Assembly: GCF_000350085.1 (NCBI RefSeq)
Contig: NZ_CAUM01000018.1
Span: 1 to 40,533, forward strand
Source: Mesorhizobium metallidurans STM 2683
Lineage (GTDB): Bacteria; Pseudomonadota; Alphaproteobacteria; Rhizobiales; Rhizobiaceae
Direction: 5' to 3'
Length of the DNA: 40,533 nucleotides
The stretch's first letter is position 1; each line of letters begins with the position of its first letter. The translations under genes were made by a program, and so were the position numbers. Shown here piece by piece: positions 23,875 through 32,249 of the stretch. Under the pieces are notes generated by a model, which saw only the letters and a program-made list of their open reading frames with translations, was not told the DNA's origin and ran no database searches.

Positions 23875-24582
23875 ATGCGCTACGCTATCTATTTCACCCC
23901 CCGGCAGGACGAGCCGCTGGCGCGGATCGCCGCCAACTGGCTCGGCCGTGACCCGTTCGGCGCCGCGACCAGGCCGGTCGAGGCGGTGGGCGATTTGTCG
24001 GCGGCGGAAGTCGCCTTTCACACGGCTTCGGCGCGCCGGTACGGTTTTCACGCGACGCTGAAGGCGCCTTTCCGGCTGGCAGCGAACGAGACGGAAGCCT
24101 CGCTGCGCGCCGCACTCGACAGCTTTGCCGAAGCAACGCCCGTGGTGATGATCCCCCGCCTTGTCGTCAGCCAGATCGACGGCTTCTTCGCGCTGGTGCC
24201 GGAAGCGCCGCTGCAGGCGCTCAATCGCTTCGCAGGCGATGTCGTGCTCGCCTTCGACCGCTTCCGAGCGCCGCTGAGCGAGGCCGAAATCGAACGGCGC
24301 AGCCCCGATTCGCTGAAGCCGGACGAGTTCCGCAACCTCTGCCAGTGGGGTTATCCCTATGTCTTCGAGACTTTTCGTTTCCATATGACGCTGTCCGGCC
24401 GGGCCGGGCCACAGGAAAGCCTTCGTCTTCGCGCAGCAATCGAGCGGCTGTTTGCCGAGGTCCTGCTGCGGCCGGTGCCGGTGGACGCGTTGACGCTGTT
24501 TGTCGAAACCGAGCCCGGCGCGCCGTTCATGGTGCTTTCCCATCACGCGCTGGGGCGTCGCCCGGCCAGAAAAACTGCTTGA
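23875..24582 (+). CDS. DUF1045 phosphonate-associated 2H phosphoesterase-like protein
   Basis: A 235-residue protein of the DUF1045 family, which accompanies C-P lyase genes. Two HxT motifs, FHATLKAP (about 58-65) and FHMTLSG (about 170-176), are the hallmark of 2H phosphoesterases, suggesting action on a cyclic phosphate such as ribose cyclic phosphates produced in phosphonate breakdown. The exact substrate is inferred. GAGGA lies 6 bases before the ATG. It is followed 18 bases later by phnM, a conserved neighbour. Confidence 0.87.
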   Translation: MRYAIYFTPRQDEPLARIAANWLGRDPFGAATRPVEAVGDLSAAEVAFHTASARRYGFHATLKAPFRLAANETEASLRAALDSFAEATPVVMIPRLVVSQIDGFFALVPEAPLQALNRFAGDVVLAFDRFRAPLSEAEIERRSPDSLKPDEFRNLCQWGYPYVFETFRFHMTLSGRAGPQESLRLRAAIERLFAEVLLRPVPVDALTLFVETEPGAPFMVLSHHALGRRPARKTA

Positions 24583-24600
24583 GATCAAGGACTGCCTGAA

Positions 24601-25740
24601 ATGACCGCCGAGACCGTTCTTACCAACGCCCGCATCGTGCTTGCCGACGAGATCGTCGAGGGCTCGCTGGCGCTGCGCGAAGGCCTGATCGCCGCCATCG
24701 AACCCGGCGCCAGCCGGAGCGGCGAGGACATGGGCGGCGACTACATCATCCCCGGACTGGTCGAGTTGCACACCGACCATCTCGAAGGCCATTACGCACC
24801 GCGGCCGAAAGTGCGCTGGAACCCGATCGCCGCCGTGCTCGCGCATGACGCGCAGGTGGCGACCGCCGGCATCACCACGGTGCTCGACGCCTTGCGCGTC
24901 GGCATGGACGAGGATGCCGACCTGAGCTCCGACGACATCCGCAAGCTGGCCGACGCGATCGAGGACAGCGTCGAACAGGACCGGCTGAGGGCCGACCATT
25001 TCATCCATCTGCGCTGCGAGGTTTCGGCGCCGGATTGCCTCAGGGCTTTCGCCAATTTCGAGACCGACGAAAGGGTGAAGCTGGCGTCGCTGATGGACCA
25101 TGCGCCGGGACAGCGCCAGTTCGTCAATCTCGACACCTACGCCTATTACTACCAGCGCAAGCTGAAGCTGACGGATCGCGACTTCCAGAAATTCTGCGAG
25201 AAGCGGATGGCGGAATCGGCGATGAATTCAGGCCCTAACCGTGTCTTCATCGCCGCCGCCTGCCACGAGCGCGGCATCGTGCTGGCGAGCCATGACGATG
25301 CCACGACAGGGCATGTCGACGAGGCGATCGAGCAAGGCGTGCGCGTCGCCGAATTCCCGACCACCGAGGAAGCGGCAAGGGCTTCCAAGCAGGCCGGGCT
25401 CGGCGTGCTGATGGGTGCGCCGAACGTCATGCGCGGCGCCTCGCATTCCGGCAATGTCTCGGCCCGCGCGCTGGCCGGCGACGGGCTGCTCGACATATTG
25501 TCGTCCGATTACATTCCCTTCAGCCTGATCCAGTCCGCCTTCTTTCTCGGCGATGTGGTCGAGGGCATTTCTCTGCCGCAAGCGGTGGCGATGGTGTCGA
25601 AGAACCCGGCCGAGGCGGTCGGCCTCAGCGATCGCGGCGTCATCGAACCCGGCCGGCGCGCCGACCTCGTGCGCGTGCGCGTCGATGACCATGTGCCTGT
25701 CGTGCGCACCGTCTGGCGGCAGGGCCGTCGCGTCGCATGA
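24601..25740 (+). CDS. phnM: Ribose 1-methylphosphonate 5-triphosphate diphosphatase
   Basis: A 379-residue amidohydrolase-fold enzyme. PhnM removes pyrophosphate from alpha-D-ribose 1-methylphosphonate 5-triphosphate before C-P bond cleavage by PhnJ. Metal ligands are visible in IPGLVELHTDHLEGH (near 51-65), in ASHDDATTGHVDEA and in LSSDYIPFSL. The length matches PhnM. Its stop overlaps the phnN start (ATGATGG), so the two are translationally coupled. The C-P lyase core phnGHIJKL is not in this window. Confidence 0.93.
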   Translation: MTAETVLTNARIVLADEIVEGSLALREGLIAAIEPGASRSGEDMGGDYIIPGLVELHTDHLEGHYAPRPKVRWNPIAAVLAHDAQVATAGITTVLDALRVGMDEDADLSSDDIRKLADAIEDSVEQDRLRADHFIHLRCEVSAPDCLRAFANFETDERVKLASLMDHAPGQRQFVNLDTYAYYYQRKLKLTDRDFQKFCEKRMAESAMNSGPNRVFIAAACHERGIVLASHDDATTGHVDEAIEQGVRVAEFPTTEEAARASKQAGLGVLMGAPNVMRGASHSGNVSARALAGDGLLDILSSDYIPFSLIQSAFFLGDVVEGISLPQAVAMVSKNPAEAVGLSDRGVIEPGRRADLVRVRVDDHVPVVRTVWRQGRRVA

Positions 25741-26366
25741 TGGTGTCGGCGTTGATCGAGCGCGAATTGTCGGCCGCGGCGTTTCCGATCCGCGAGGGCG
25801 TCTTCGTCGCTGTCGTCGGGCCGAGCGGCGCCGGCAAGGACACGGTGATCGGCTATGCCCGCGCCCTGTTTGCCGAGGAAAGCCGGCTGGAGTTCGTGCG
25901 CCGGGTCATCACCCGGCCGAGCGACGCCGCGAGCGAAGATCACGACACGCTGGCCGACGCGGCCTTTGCCGAGGCCGAAGCCGACGGCGCCTTCGCCATT
26001 TCCTGGGAAGCGCATGGCTTGCGCTACGGCATCCCGGCTGAAGTCGACTGGTCGGTCGCCAATGGACGTGTCGCCATCGCCAACGTCTCCCGCGCCATCA
26101 TCCCGGTTCTACGCGAGCGTTACGCCAACCTGGCGATCGTCGAGATCACCGCTTCACCGGAAATCCTGGCCGAACGGCTGGCCATGCGCGGTCGCGAGTC
26201 GCGTGGCGAAGTCCTGGCGCGGCTTTCGCGCAGCGCCAATGTGGCCCTGTCCGGGCCGGGCGTCACCTCGATCGACAATGGCGGTCCGCGCGAGGCCGCA
26301 GGCGAGCGTTTCGCCGAGGTGCTGCGCAAGGCGATGGCCTTCTCGGACATGTCAGGCCTGATCTAG
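25737..26366 (+). CDS. phnN: Ribose 1,5-bisphosphate phosphokinase
   Basis: A 209-residue P-loop kinase with GPSGAGKDT at residues 28-36. PhnN converts ribose 1,5-bisphosphate and ATP to PRPP, the salvage end of phosphonate breakdown. The guanylate-kinase-like fold is supported by RRVITRPSD and IVEITASPEILAERLAMRGRES. Two adjacent ATGs (25737 and 25740) could serve; the first overlaps the phnM stop. The family 1 repeat begins on the stop codon, as it does after idhA. Confidence 0.92.
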   Translation: MMVSALIERELSAAAFPIREGVFVAVVGPSGAGKDTVIGYARALFAEESRLEFVRRVITRPSDAASEDHDTLADAAFAEAEADGAFAISWEAHGLRYGIPAEVDWSVANGRVAIANVSRAIIPVLRERYANLAIVEITASPEILAERLAMRGRESRGEVLARLSRSANVALSGPGVTSIDNGGPREAAGERFAEVLRKAMAFSDMSGLI

Positions 26367-26573
26367 GATATGTCGATATTCAGGTGATGCCGGCCTGCAA
26401 ACGGCGATTCCTGCGCTTCCGGCCTTCGCCGGCCAAAGCCACTCATGAGCGGTCTTGGTAGTTAAGGCTACGGCCGGCGTAGGCCGGTGCTCACGTACCC
26501 AAATGTACGCTCCGCTCCGGTTCTCGGAAACCGCCATTTTCGACTCGGCCTGACCCGAATCTCAACACATCCT
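26365..26573. repeat. Dispersed palindromic repeat, family 1, copy 2
   Basis: A 209-base element with near-inverted ends (AGGATATGT against ACACATCCT). It is homologous over both flanks to 10869-11013 but carries about 65 extra bases after the CTTCCGG word, an insert itself bounded by CCTTCGCCGGCC and GGCCGGCGTAGGCCGG. It lies between convergent phnN and an ABC permease gene, where it could act as a bidirectional transcription barrier. Confidence 0.8.
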
Positions 26574-26589
26574 ATGGCTGTCGGAACAC

Positions 26590-27585
26590 TCATTCCGCAG
26601 GCGCTCCGGCGGCGCCCTTGCGGGTGGCGTCCAGCATCAGCCGCCGGGCGCGGAACACGCCCCATTGCTGGTCGACCAGCACGCCGATCAAAATCACCCC
26701 GCCCATCACCGCGAAGTTGAGCGAGGAGGGGATGCCGAGCAAATTGACGAGATTCTGCAATTCCTGCAGCAGCACCGTGCCGAGGAGGACACCGATCAGC
26801 GAGCCTTCGCCACCGCGCAGCGAAAAGCCGCCGAGCACGGCGGCGGCAATGGCGTAGAGTTCATAGAACTGGCCGTGGCTGGCTGGCGATATCGAGCGTG
26901 TATACATGGCGAAATAGATCGCAGACAGCGCCGTCAGCACGCCGCAGATGACATAGGCCGCCATGACGACGCGGCCGGTGCGGATGCCGGAATATTTTGC
27001 TGCTTCCTCGTTCTTGCCGATGGCATAGAGATAGCGCCCGAACACCGAGCGGTGCAGCACGACCCACATGACGATGGCGATGACGATCAGCGCGATGAAG
27101 CTGTTCGGCACGCCATAGCTGCGCCCGGCGGTCAGGAATTCGAGTTCGGGAAAATTCTGGCCGAAGGCGAAACCCGCGGTGCCGTCGCCGGTGTAGAAGC
27201 GCGCCACGCCGCGATAGATCAAGAGGCCGCAGAGCGTGACGACGAAAGGCTGCAATTTGAGCCGGGTGATCAGCCAGCCATGCGCCAGGCCGATGATGGC
27301 GCCGAGCACGATGATCAGCACGAAGGCCAGTGGCCACTCCATATCGCGCACGGCGATGAAGTCGATGAACAGCGTACCGAGCAGCGCGACCACCGATCCC
27401 ACCGACAGTTCGATGCCGCCGGTGATGATGACGAAGGCCTGGCCGATCGAAAGTATGCCGAACAGGCCAATCAGGTTCGAGGTGTTGGCAAGGTTGATCG
27501 GCAAGAGGAAGCGCGGGTTGATGATCGCCACCACCGCTCCCACCACCAGGATCAGGATCAGCAGGCCGAGATCTTTTTTGCTCAT
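26590..27585 (-). CDS. Ribose-type ABC transporter permease
   Basis: A 331-residue BPD_transp_2 permease with about nine hydrophobic segments. ITGGIELSVGSVVAL is the family motif, followed later by VLGGFSLRGGEGSLIGVLLG. Start ATG 27585 has GGGGAGA 8 bases upstream. It is the last gene of a binding protein-ATPase-permease operon on the minus strand. The substrate is unknown; the adjacent amidohydrolase genes suggest a ribosyl, hydantoin or nucleoside-like compound rather than a plain pentose. Confidence 0.9.
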   Translation of the reverse strand: MSKKDLGLLILILVVGAVVAIINPRFLLPINLANTSNLIGLFGILSIGQAFVIITGGIELSVGSVVALLGTLFIDFIAVRDMEWPLAFVLIIVLGAIIGLAHGWLITRLKLQPFVVTLCGLLIYRGVARFYTGDGTAGFAFGQNFPELEFLTAGRSYGVPNSFIALIVIAIVMWVVLHRSVFGRYLYAIGKNEEAAKYSGIRTGRVVMAAYVICGVLTALSAIYFAMYTRSISPASHGQFYELYAIAAAVLGGFSLRGGEGSLIGVLLGTVLLQELQNLVNLLGIPSSLNFAVMGGVILIGVLVDQQWGVFRARRLMLDATRKGAAGAPAE

Positions 27586-27645
27586 CGTGTTCTCCCCAAT
27601 GACTGCCTAAGCAGATTGCGCAGTTCTGCGAGGCCTGCGGCAAAA

Positions 27646-29190
27646 CTATCTCGGCTTCTTGCCCACGGCCAGCAGCAGCACATTTTCCTGGCTGAAGTCG
27701 TCCTTGTCGAGAATGCCCGAGATCTGGCCCTCATGCATGACGGCGATGCGGTCCGAGACCCCGATCACTTCCTCCATGTCGCTGGAGATCATCAGCACGG
27801 CGACGCCGGCGTCGGCCAGCGCCCGCATCAGCCCGTAGATCTCGGCCTTGGCGCCGATATCGATGCCGCGTGTCGGCTCGTCGAGGATCATGACCTTGGG
27901 GTTCATCGCCAGCCATTTGGCGAGCACGACCTTTTGCTGGTTGCCGCCCGACAGGGTGCCGGTGCGCGTCGCCACCGAGGGCGCCTTGATGCCGAGATTG
28001 TTCTTCTGCTTCTCTGCGGTGGCGGCCTCGGCGCTGGCCGAGACCAGCTGATGTCTTGCATGCGCCGGTAGATTGGGCAGCGAGATGTTCTGGGCGATCG
28101 ACAGGTCGAGCAGGACGCCGTTCAGCTTGCGGTCCTCGGGGACGAGGAAGATGCCATGCGCAACAGCGTCGGCGGCCGACCCCAGCGCCATTTGCTGTCC
28201 GTCGAGCTCAACGTTGCCGCCAAAGCGCTCGTCTATGCCGAACAGAACGCGCGCCAACTCGGTCCGGCCGGAACCGACCAGGCCGGCGAGGCCAAGGATT
28301 TCGCCATGCCTGACGTCGAGATCGACCGGCCGGTCGGGATAGGCGCCGGTGCGCACCGCCTTGGCCGACAGCGCGACGGAGCCGGGCGCACGCGCCGCTT
28401 CCGAGGCCTTCTCGCGCTCCTTCAGCATGCGCCCGATCATCAGCTTGACCATCTGGTCGTGATTGATGGCGCTCTTCGGCAAGGTACCGGCCAACATCCC
28501 GTCCCGCAGCACAACGACGCGGTCGGCGACCCGTTCGACCTCGTGCAGGCGGTGCGAGATGAAGATGACGCTTATGCCCTCGGTCTTCAGCGCCTTGATG
28601 ACGTCGAGCAGCTTGTCGGTCTCGGCGATCGGCAGGCTGGAGGTCGGCTCGTCGAGGATGACCAGCCGCGCCTTGATCGACAGCGCCTTGGCGATCTCGA
28701 CCATCTGCTGCTGGGCAAGCGACAGGGTCGATACCGGCGTGTCGGCCGAGAAATTGGCGCCGACGCGTTTGAGCAAGGGCGCCACCTGCGTGCGCAATCT
28801 GGCGCGATCGACCAGCCTGAGCGGACCGCCGCGCAGCGGCTCGCGGCCGAAGAAGATATTGGCGGCGACGTCGAGGTTTTCGAACAGATTGAGTTCCTGG
28901 TGGACGAAGGCGATGCCCGAACCGAGGCTGCCTTCGACGGTCAGCCCGTCATGTGCGACCCCGTCGACAGTGATCGTGCCTGTATCCGGCCTGGTCACGC
29001 CGCCGAGGATCTTCATCAGCGTCGATTTGCCGGCGCCGTTTTCGCCGACCAGGCCGATGACCTCACCGGGCCTGACCTCCATCGAGAACCCGTCCAGCGC
29101 CACCACGCCGGGATAGGTCTTGCGCACGCCCTCCAGGCTCAGGAACGGAGCGGTCGTCGATGCAACGATGGATGTGTCGGAATAATTCAT
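27646..29190 (-). CDS. Ribose-type ABC transporter ATPase, two domains
   Basis: A 514-residue ATPase with two fused nucleotide-binding domains, as in RbsA. The first has Walker A GENGAGKST (around residue 50), an unusual signature region TLSLAQQQ, and Walker B LVILDEPTSS. The second has a degenerate Walker A, GLVGSGRTEL, with intact LSGGNQQK and VMILDEPTRG. A defective second Walker A is normal in this family. ATG 29190 is preferred; a GTG lies one codon upstream. It follows the binding-protein gene after 123 bases containing two stem-loops. Confidence 0.92.
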   Translation of the reverse strand: MNYSDTSIVASTTAPFLSLEGVRKTYPGVVALDGFSMEVRPGEVIGLVGENGAGKSTLMKILGGVTRPDTGTITVDGVAHDGLTVEGSLGSGIAFVHQELNLFENLDVAANIFFGREPLRGGPLRLVDRARLRTQVAPLLKRVGANFSADTPVSTLSLAQQQMVEIAKALSIKARLVILDEPTSSLPIAETDKLLDVIKALKTEGISVIFISHRLHEVERVADRVVVLRDGMLAGTLPKSAINHDQMVKLMIGRMLKEREKASEAARAPGSVALSAKAVRTGAYPDRPVDLDVRHGEILGLAGLVGSGRTELARVLFGIDERFGGNVELDGQQMALGSAADAVAHGIFLVPEDRKLNGVLLDLSIAQNISLPNLPAHARHQLVSASAEAATAEKQKNNLGIKAPSVATRTGTLSGGNQQKVVLAKWLAMNPKVMILDEPTRGIDIGAKAEIYGLMRALADAGVAVLMISSDMEEVIGVSDRIAVMHEGQISGILDKDDFSQENVLLLAVGKKPR

Positions 29191-29239
29191 CACGCCTGAC
29201 AGCAGCCGGTAGGCCCCAAAACGAGCCCTTGTGCAGACT

Positions 29240-29300
29240 GACGGGCCTGGTGAGGCCCGTCAATATGAACGCCGGCTCAAGGCGAACCCTTAAGCCGGCG
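29240..29300 (-). other. Two stem-loops between the binding-protein and ATPase genes
   Basis: GACGGGCCT (29240-29248) pairs perfectly with AGGCCCGTC (29253-29261) around a 4-base loop. CGCCGGCT (29270-29277) pairs with AGCCGGCG (29293-29300), with an inner AAGG/CCTT pairing. There is no T-run on the minus strand. As in the other transporter operon, they lie just after the binding-protein gene and probably stabilise its message. Confidence 0.65.
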
Positions 29301-29313
29301 CAACTGCTTGGTC

Positions 29314-30276
29314 TTACTTGCCCGCCATCGCCGCAAGGCTCGCGGCATAGCCGTCGACATCGTCCTTGCCGATGATCTTGGTCGGGATTATGATCAGCCC
29401 GTCGGCCGGAATGCCCGACTTGTCGCCCTTGAGATAGGCGGCCATCAGCTTCATGCCCTGATAGGCCCATTCGAAGGGCTGCTGCACGACGGTGGCCGCC
29501 ACCGTGCCTTCCTTGACGCCGCCCAGCGTGATCGGATCGTCGTCGAAGCCGACGACGGTGATCTGGCCGAGCTTGCCGGCGTCGCGCAGCGCTTCATAGA
29601 TGCGCGGCGTGTTGTAGGAATAGAAGCCGATCATGCAGGTGACGTCGGGGCTGGCGACCAGCGCGTCCTCGACATTCTTCTTGGCGCGGGCCTGGTCGAT
29701 GTCGTCGCCGCGCACGTCGACCAGTTCGATCTTGGTGCCGGCGAGCCCGTCCTTCATGCCCTGGATGCGCTCCTTGGCATTGTCGGCGCCGAGCAGGCCG
29801 ACGAAGCCGAGGCACTTGCCGCCGTCGGGCATCGCCTTCTTGGCGATCTCGGCCGCCTGCTTGCCGGCATCGACATTGGACGAGCCGATATAGGCGACGC
29901 GCTTGGTCTGCGGGGCATCGCTGTCGGTGGTGAACAGCGCCGTTTCCGAGGCGATCTTGTTCAGCCCGTCGGTCGAGGTCTTGGGGTCGACGGCCGACAC
30001 CATGATCCCCTTGACGCCTGCGGTCACCAGGTCGTCCATCAGCCGCTGCTGGATGGCGACCGACGACTGCTCGGGATATTTGAGCTCAAGATTATAGTCG
30101 GGCAGTTCGCCCTGCGCCTTCTTCACGCCGGCTTCCGCCGCCTTCCAGAAGTCGGACGCGCCGTTGACGACGAAGGCCAGCGTCGGCTTGTCCTGGGCAC
30201 GCGCGATTGCGCTCGCCGACAGGCCGAGCAGCAGAGCCGCCGCGGCGACGGATGCAGTTCGCATTACAGATTTCAT
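29314..30276 (-). CDS. Ribose-type ABC transporter binding protein
   Basis: A 320-residue type I periplasmic binding protein. A signal peptide (MKSVMRTASVAAAALLLGLSA, cleavage near ARA-Q) is followed by a mature domain with TLAFVVNGASDFWKAAEAGVKKA, the opening pattern of ribose-class proteins, and later KIASETALFTTDSDAP and VVGFDDDP. Start ATG 30276 has GGGAGG 6 bases upstream; the frame to 30303 is not needed. It is first in the operon with the double ATPase and the permease. The divergent LacI regulator is its likely controller. The ligand is unknown. Confidence 0.9.
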   Translation of the reverse strand: MKSVMRTASVAAAALLLGLSASAIARAQDKPTLAFVVNGASDFWKAAEAGVKKAQGELPDYNLELKYPEQSSVAIQQRLMDDLVTAGVKGIMVSAVDPKTSTDGLNKIASETALFTTDSDAPQTKRVAYIGSSNVDAGKQAAEIAKKAMPDGGKCLGFVGLLGADNAKERIQGMKDGLAGTKIELVDVRGDDIDQARAKKNVEDALVASPDVTCMIGFYSYNTPRIYEALRDAGKLGQITVVGFDDDPITLGGVKEGTVAATVVQQPFEWAYQGMKLMAAYLKGDKSGIPADGLIIIPTKIIGKDDVDGYAASLAAMAGK

Positions 30277-30876
30277 GTTCAACCTCCCTTTTGGCACAGT
30301 CATTTCTGCTCTGAATTTGTCGATTGCGGCCTGGACGCCTCTCCCAAGGGTTGCGGCAGCGAAAGAACGCCGCCAGCCGCGATCGGAACTCTAGACACAC
30401 ATTTGTCGTTCGTAAATAGTCCGATTTGTCTGACATTTCGTGATTGTGGGGCGTCCCTCTCCGGCCTTCTCCCGACCGCTTCGGCACGTCGCACGGTGGT
30501 TTCGCAGCGTCCCCCTCGACCCTGAGATAGGACACGCGAATTGACACTAGATCGCTTGCGGCTATTAGTAAATAACTATTAGTTATGAGATGGAAATCAC
30601 CCGCTGGGCATGAGGAGGGGGAGCAGCGGAATCGCAACGGAGGAGGATTATGGCGATCGGCTGCCGTGCCGCAGCGCGGCAAATCTGGGAATCTGTACAG
30701 ACTTTGTTTGTCGTGTGGCGGCCGGTGCGTGGTCAGCACCGCCTGCTAATAATGATCAATTGCACCGCATTTTCCATAAATGCGTCACGCCGGGCCGCTT
30801 GCCGTCGCGCGTGGCTTTTGCATAAGAACGCGTGGCTTTTGCATAAGAACAGGCCGGGATTGGGGAACATGCTGAC
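30277..30876. other. Divergent intergenic region
   Basis: These 600 bases separate the binding-protein gene (minus) from the LacI gene (plus). No gene is convincing. AT-rich parts at about 30390-30450 and 30540-30590 are promoter candidates. TTGACA at 30541-30546 is followed after 16 bases by TATTAG, and ATAACT-ATT-AGTTAT (30572-30586) is a perfect palindrome that could be an operator. A 21-base tandem repeat lies at 30809-30850. Confidence 0.5.
30809..30850 (+). repeat. Exact 21-base tandem duplication before lacI
   Basis: The 21-base unit beginning GCGTGGCTTTTGCATAAG occurs twice head-to-tail without mismatch (30809-30829 and 30830-30850), ending 26 bases before the regulator start. A 21-base spacing is two helical turns, so two bound proteins would sit on the same face. 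It may be a duplicated operator or simply a recent slippage. Confidence 0.75.
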
Positions 30877-31971
30877 ATGAGCGAACCGACGGATGCCCTC
30901 GAAGCCACCAGGCGCCGCAAGCCGGCGGGCCCGAAGGGCCGCGTCACCATGACCGACATCGCCAGGGCCGCCGGCTGCTCGCAGGCGACGGTGTCCTTCG
31001 TGCTCAACGACACGCCAGGCATCAGGCTGTCGCGGCAGACCCGCGAGCGGGTGATCGAGGCCGCGCGGGCTCTCGGCTATGCGCCGCCCGCCTTTTCCGT
31101 GCTGCGTGCCCCCGTCGCGCCGTTCGAAGGATTGGACGAGGTTATCGGCTTCGCCGTCGACCAGCTGGCCACCAGCCCCGAGGCGGTGGTCGCCATCGAG
31201 GGCGCGCGCCAGGCCTCATGGAATGCCGGCAACGTGCTCCTGGTTGCGCAAACGATGGGCGATGCCGTCATGGAACCGCGCGCCATCGCGGCGCTGACCA
31301 AGCGAGGGATTTCGGCGCTGATCTACATGACCATCTTCACCCGCGAGATATCAGCGCCCGATTTTCTCCACGGCCTCGATATCCCGGTCATCCTGCTCAA
31401 TTGCTATACGTCGGACTATGCCTTCCCCGCCGTGGTGCCAAGCGAGATTGCCGGCGGCCAGAGCTCGACCCGGCATCTGATCGGCCATGGCCACCGCCGC
31501 ATCGCCACCATCACCGGCGAGCCCTGGATGCAGGCGGCGCAGGACAGGCTGAAGGGGTACCGCAGGGCGCTGGCCACCGCCGATATCCCGTTCGATCCGG
31601 AGCTGGTGGTCGAAGGCGACTGGTCGGCAAGTGCCGGCTATGCGGCGACCGTCAAGCTGCTGGCGCTGAAGGACCGGCCGACCGCCATCTTCTGCCAGAA
31701 CGACCGCACCGCCATCGGCTGCTACGAGGCGCTGAAGGAAGCCGGCCTGCACATCCCCGGGGATATCTCGGTCGTCGGCTATGACGACGAGGAGATCGCC
31801 CGCCACCTGTTCCCGCCTTTGACGACATCGATCCTGCCGCATATGGCGATGGGGCAATGGGCGATCGAACAGCTCGAGGTTCCCGCGCCGCCCGGCCGCG
31901 GCCGCTATCCCATCACCAAGCTCGAATGCCCGCTGGTCGAGCGGGAATCGGTTGGACCTGCGGCGGGGTGA
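30877..31971 (+). CDS. LacI-family transcriptional regulator
   Basis: A 364-residue LacI-family repressor with a basic N-terminal extension, the helix-turn-helix at about residues 24-47 (TMTDIARAAGCSQATVSFVLND) and a sugar-binding-like effector domain (HLIGHGHRRIATITGE and FCQNDRTAIGCYEALKEAGLHIPGDISVVGYDD are typical). It lies between a divergent ribose-type ABC operon and downstream catabolic genes, so it probably controls both in response to the transported substrate. The ribosome site is weak (GGGGAAC). ATG 30949, just before the helix-turn-helix, is unlikely to be the true start. Confidence 0.9.
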   Translation: MSEPTDALEATRRRKPAGPKGRVTMTDIARAAGCSQATVSFVLNDTPGIRLSRQTRERVIEAARALGYAPPAFSVLRAPVAPFEGLDEVIGFAVDQLATSPEAVVAIEGARQASWNAGNVLLVAQTMGDAVMEPRAIAALTKRGISALIYMTIFTREISAPDFLHGLDIPVILLNCYTSDYAFPAVVPSEIAGGQSSTRHLIGHGHRRIATITGEPWMQAAQDRLKGYRRALATADIPFDPELVVEGDWSASAGYAATVKLLALKDRPTAIFCQNDRTAIGCYEALKEAGLHIPGDISVVGYDDEEIARHLFPPLTTSILPHMAMGQWAIEQLEVPAPPGRGRYPITKLECPLVERESVGPAAG

Positions 31972-32249
31972 CTGCGCATTCGCAGGGACTGGCAGCCGGT
32001 TGAGGCCCTGCCCCCACCCGCGCCGAATTGCGAAACTGTGCCGAATTGCCTTGATGAATTTTAGGGAGACCCGACTCCAATCTTGTCCCCATCGTCAAGC
32101 GGCCTCCCGCGGGTGCATGTTTTGCCGATTGGCATACGGTTCGCGCCGCCCTGGCTATGGTAAAAGCTGGAATGCAAGGGAACAATCGAAACAGCCCCGA
32201 TGGAACCAAAGCCAGATCCACATCGGCAATACGCCAGGAGTAGATTGCA

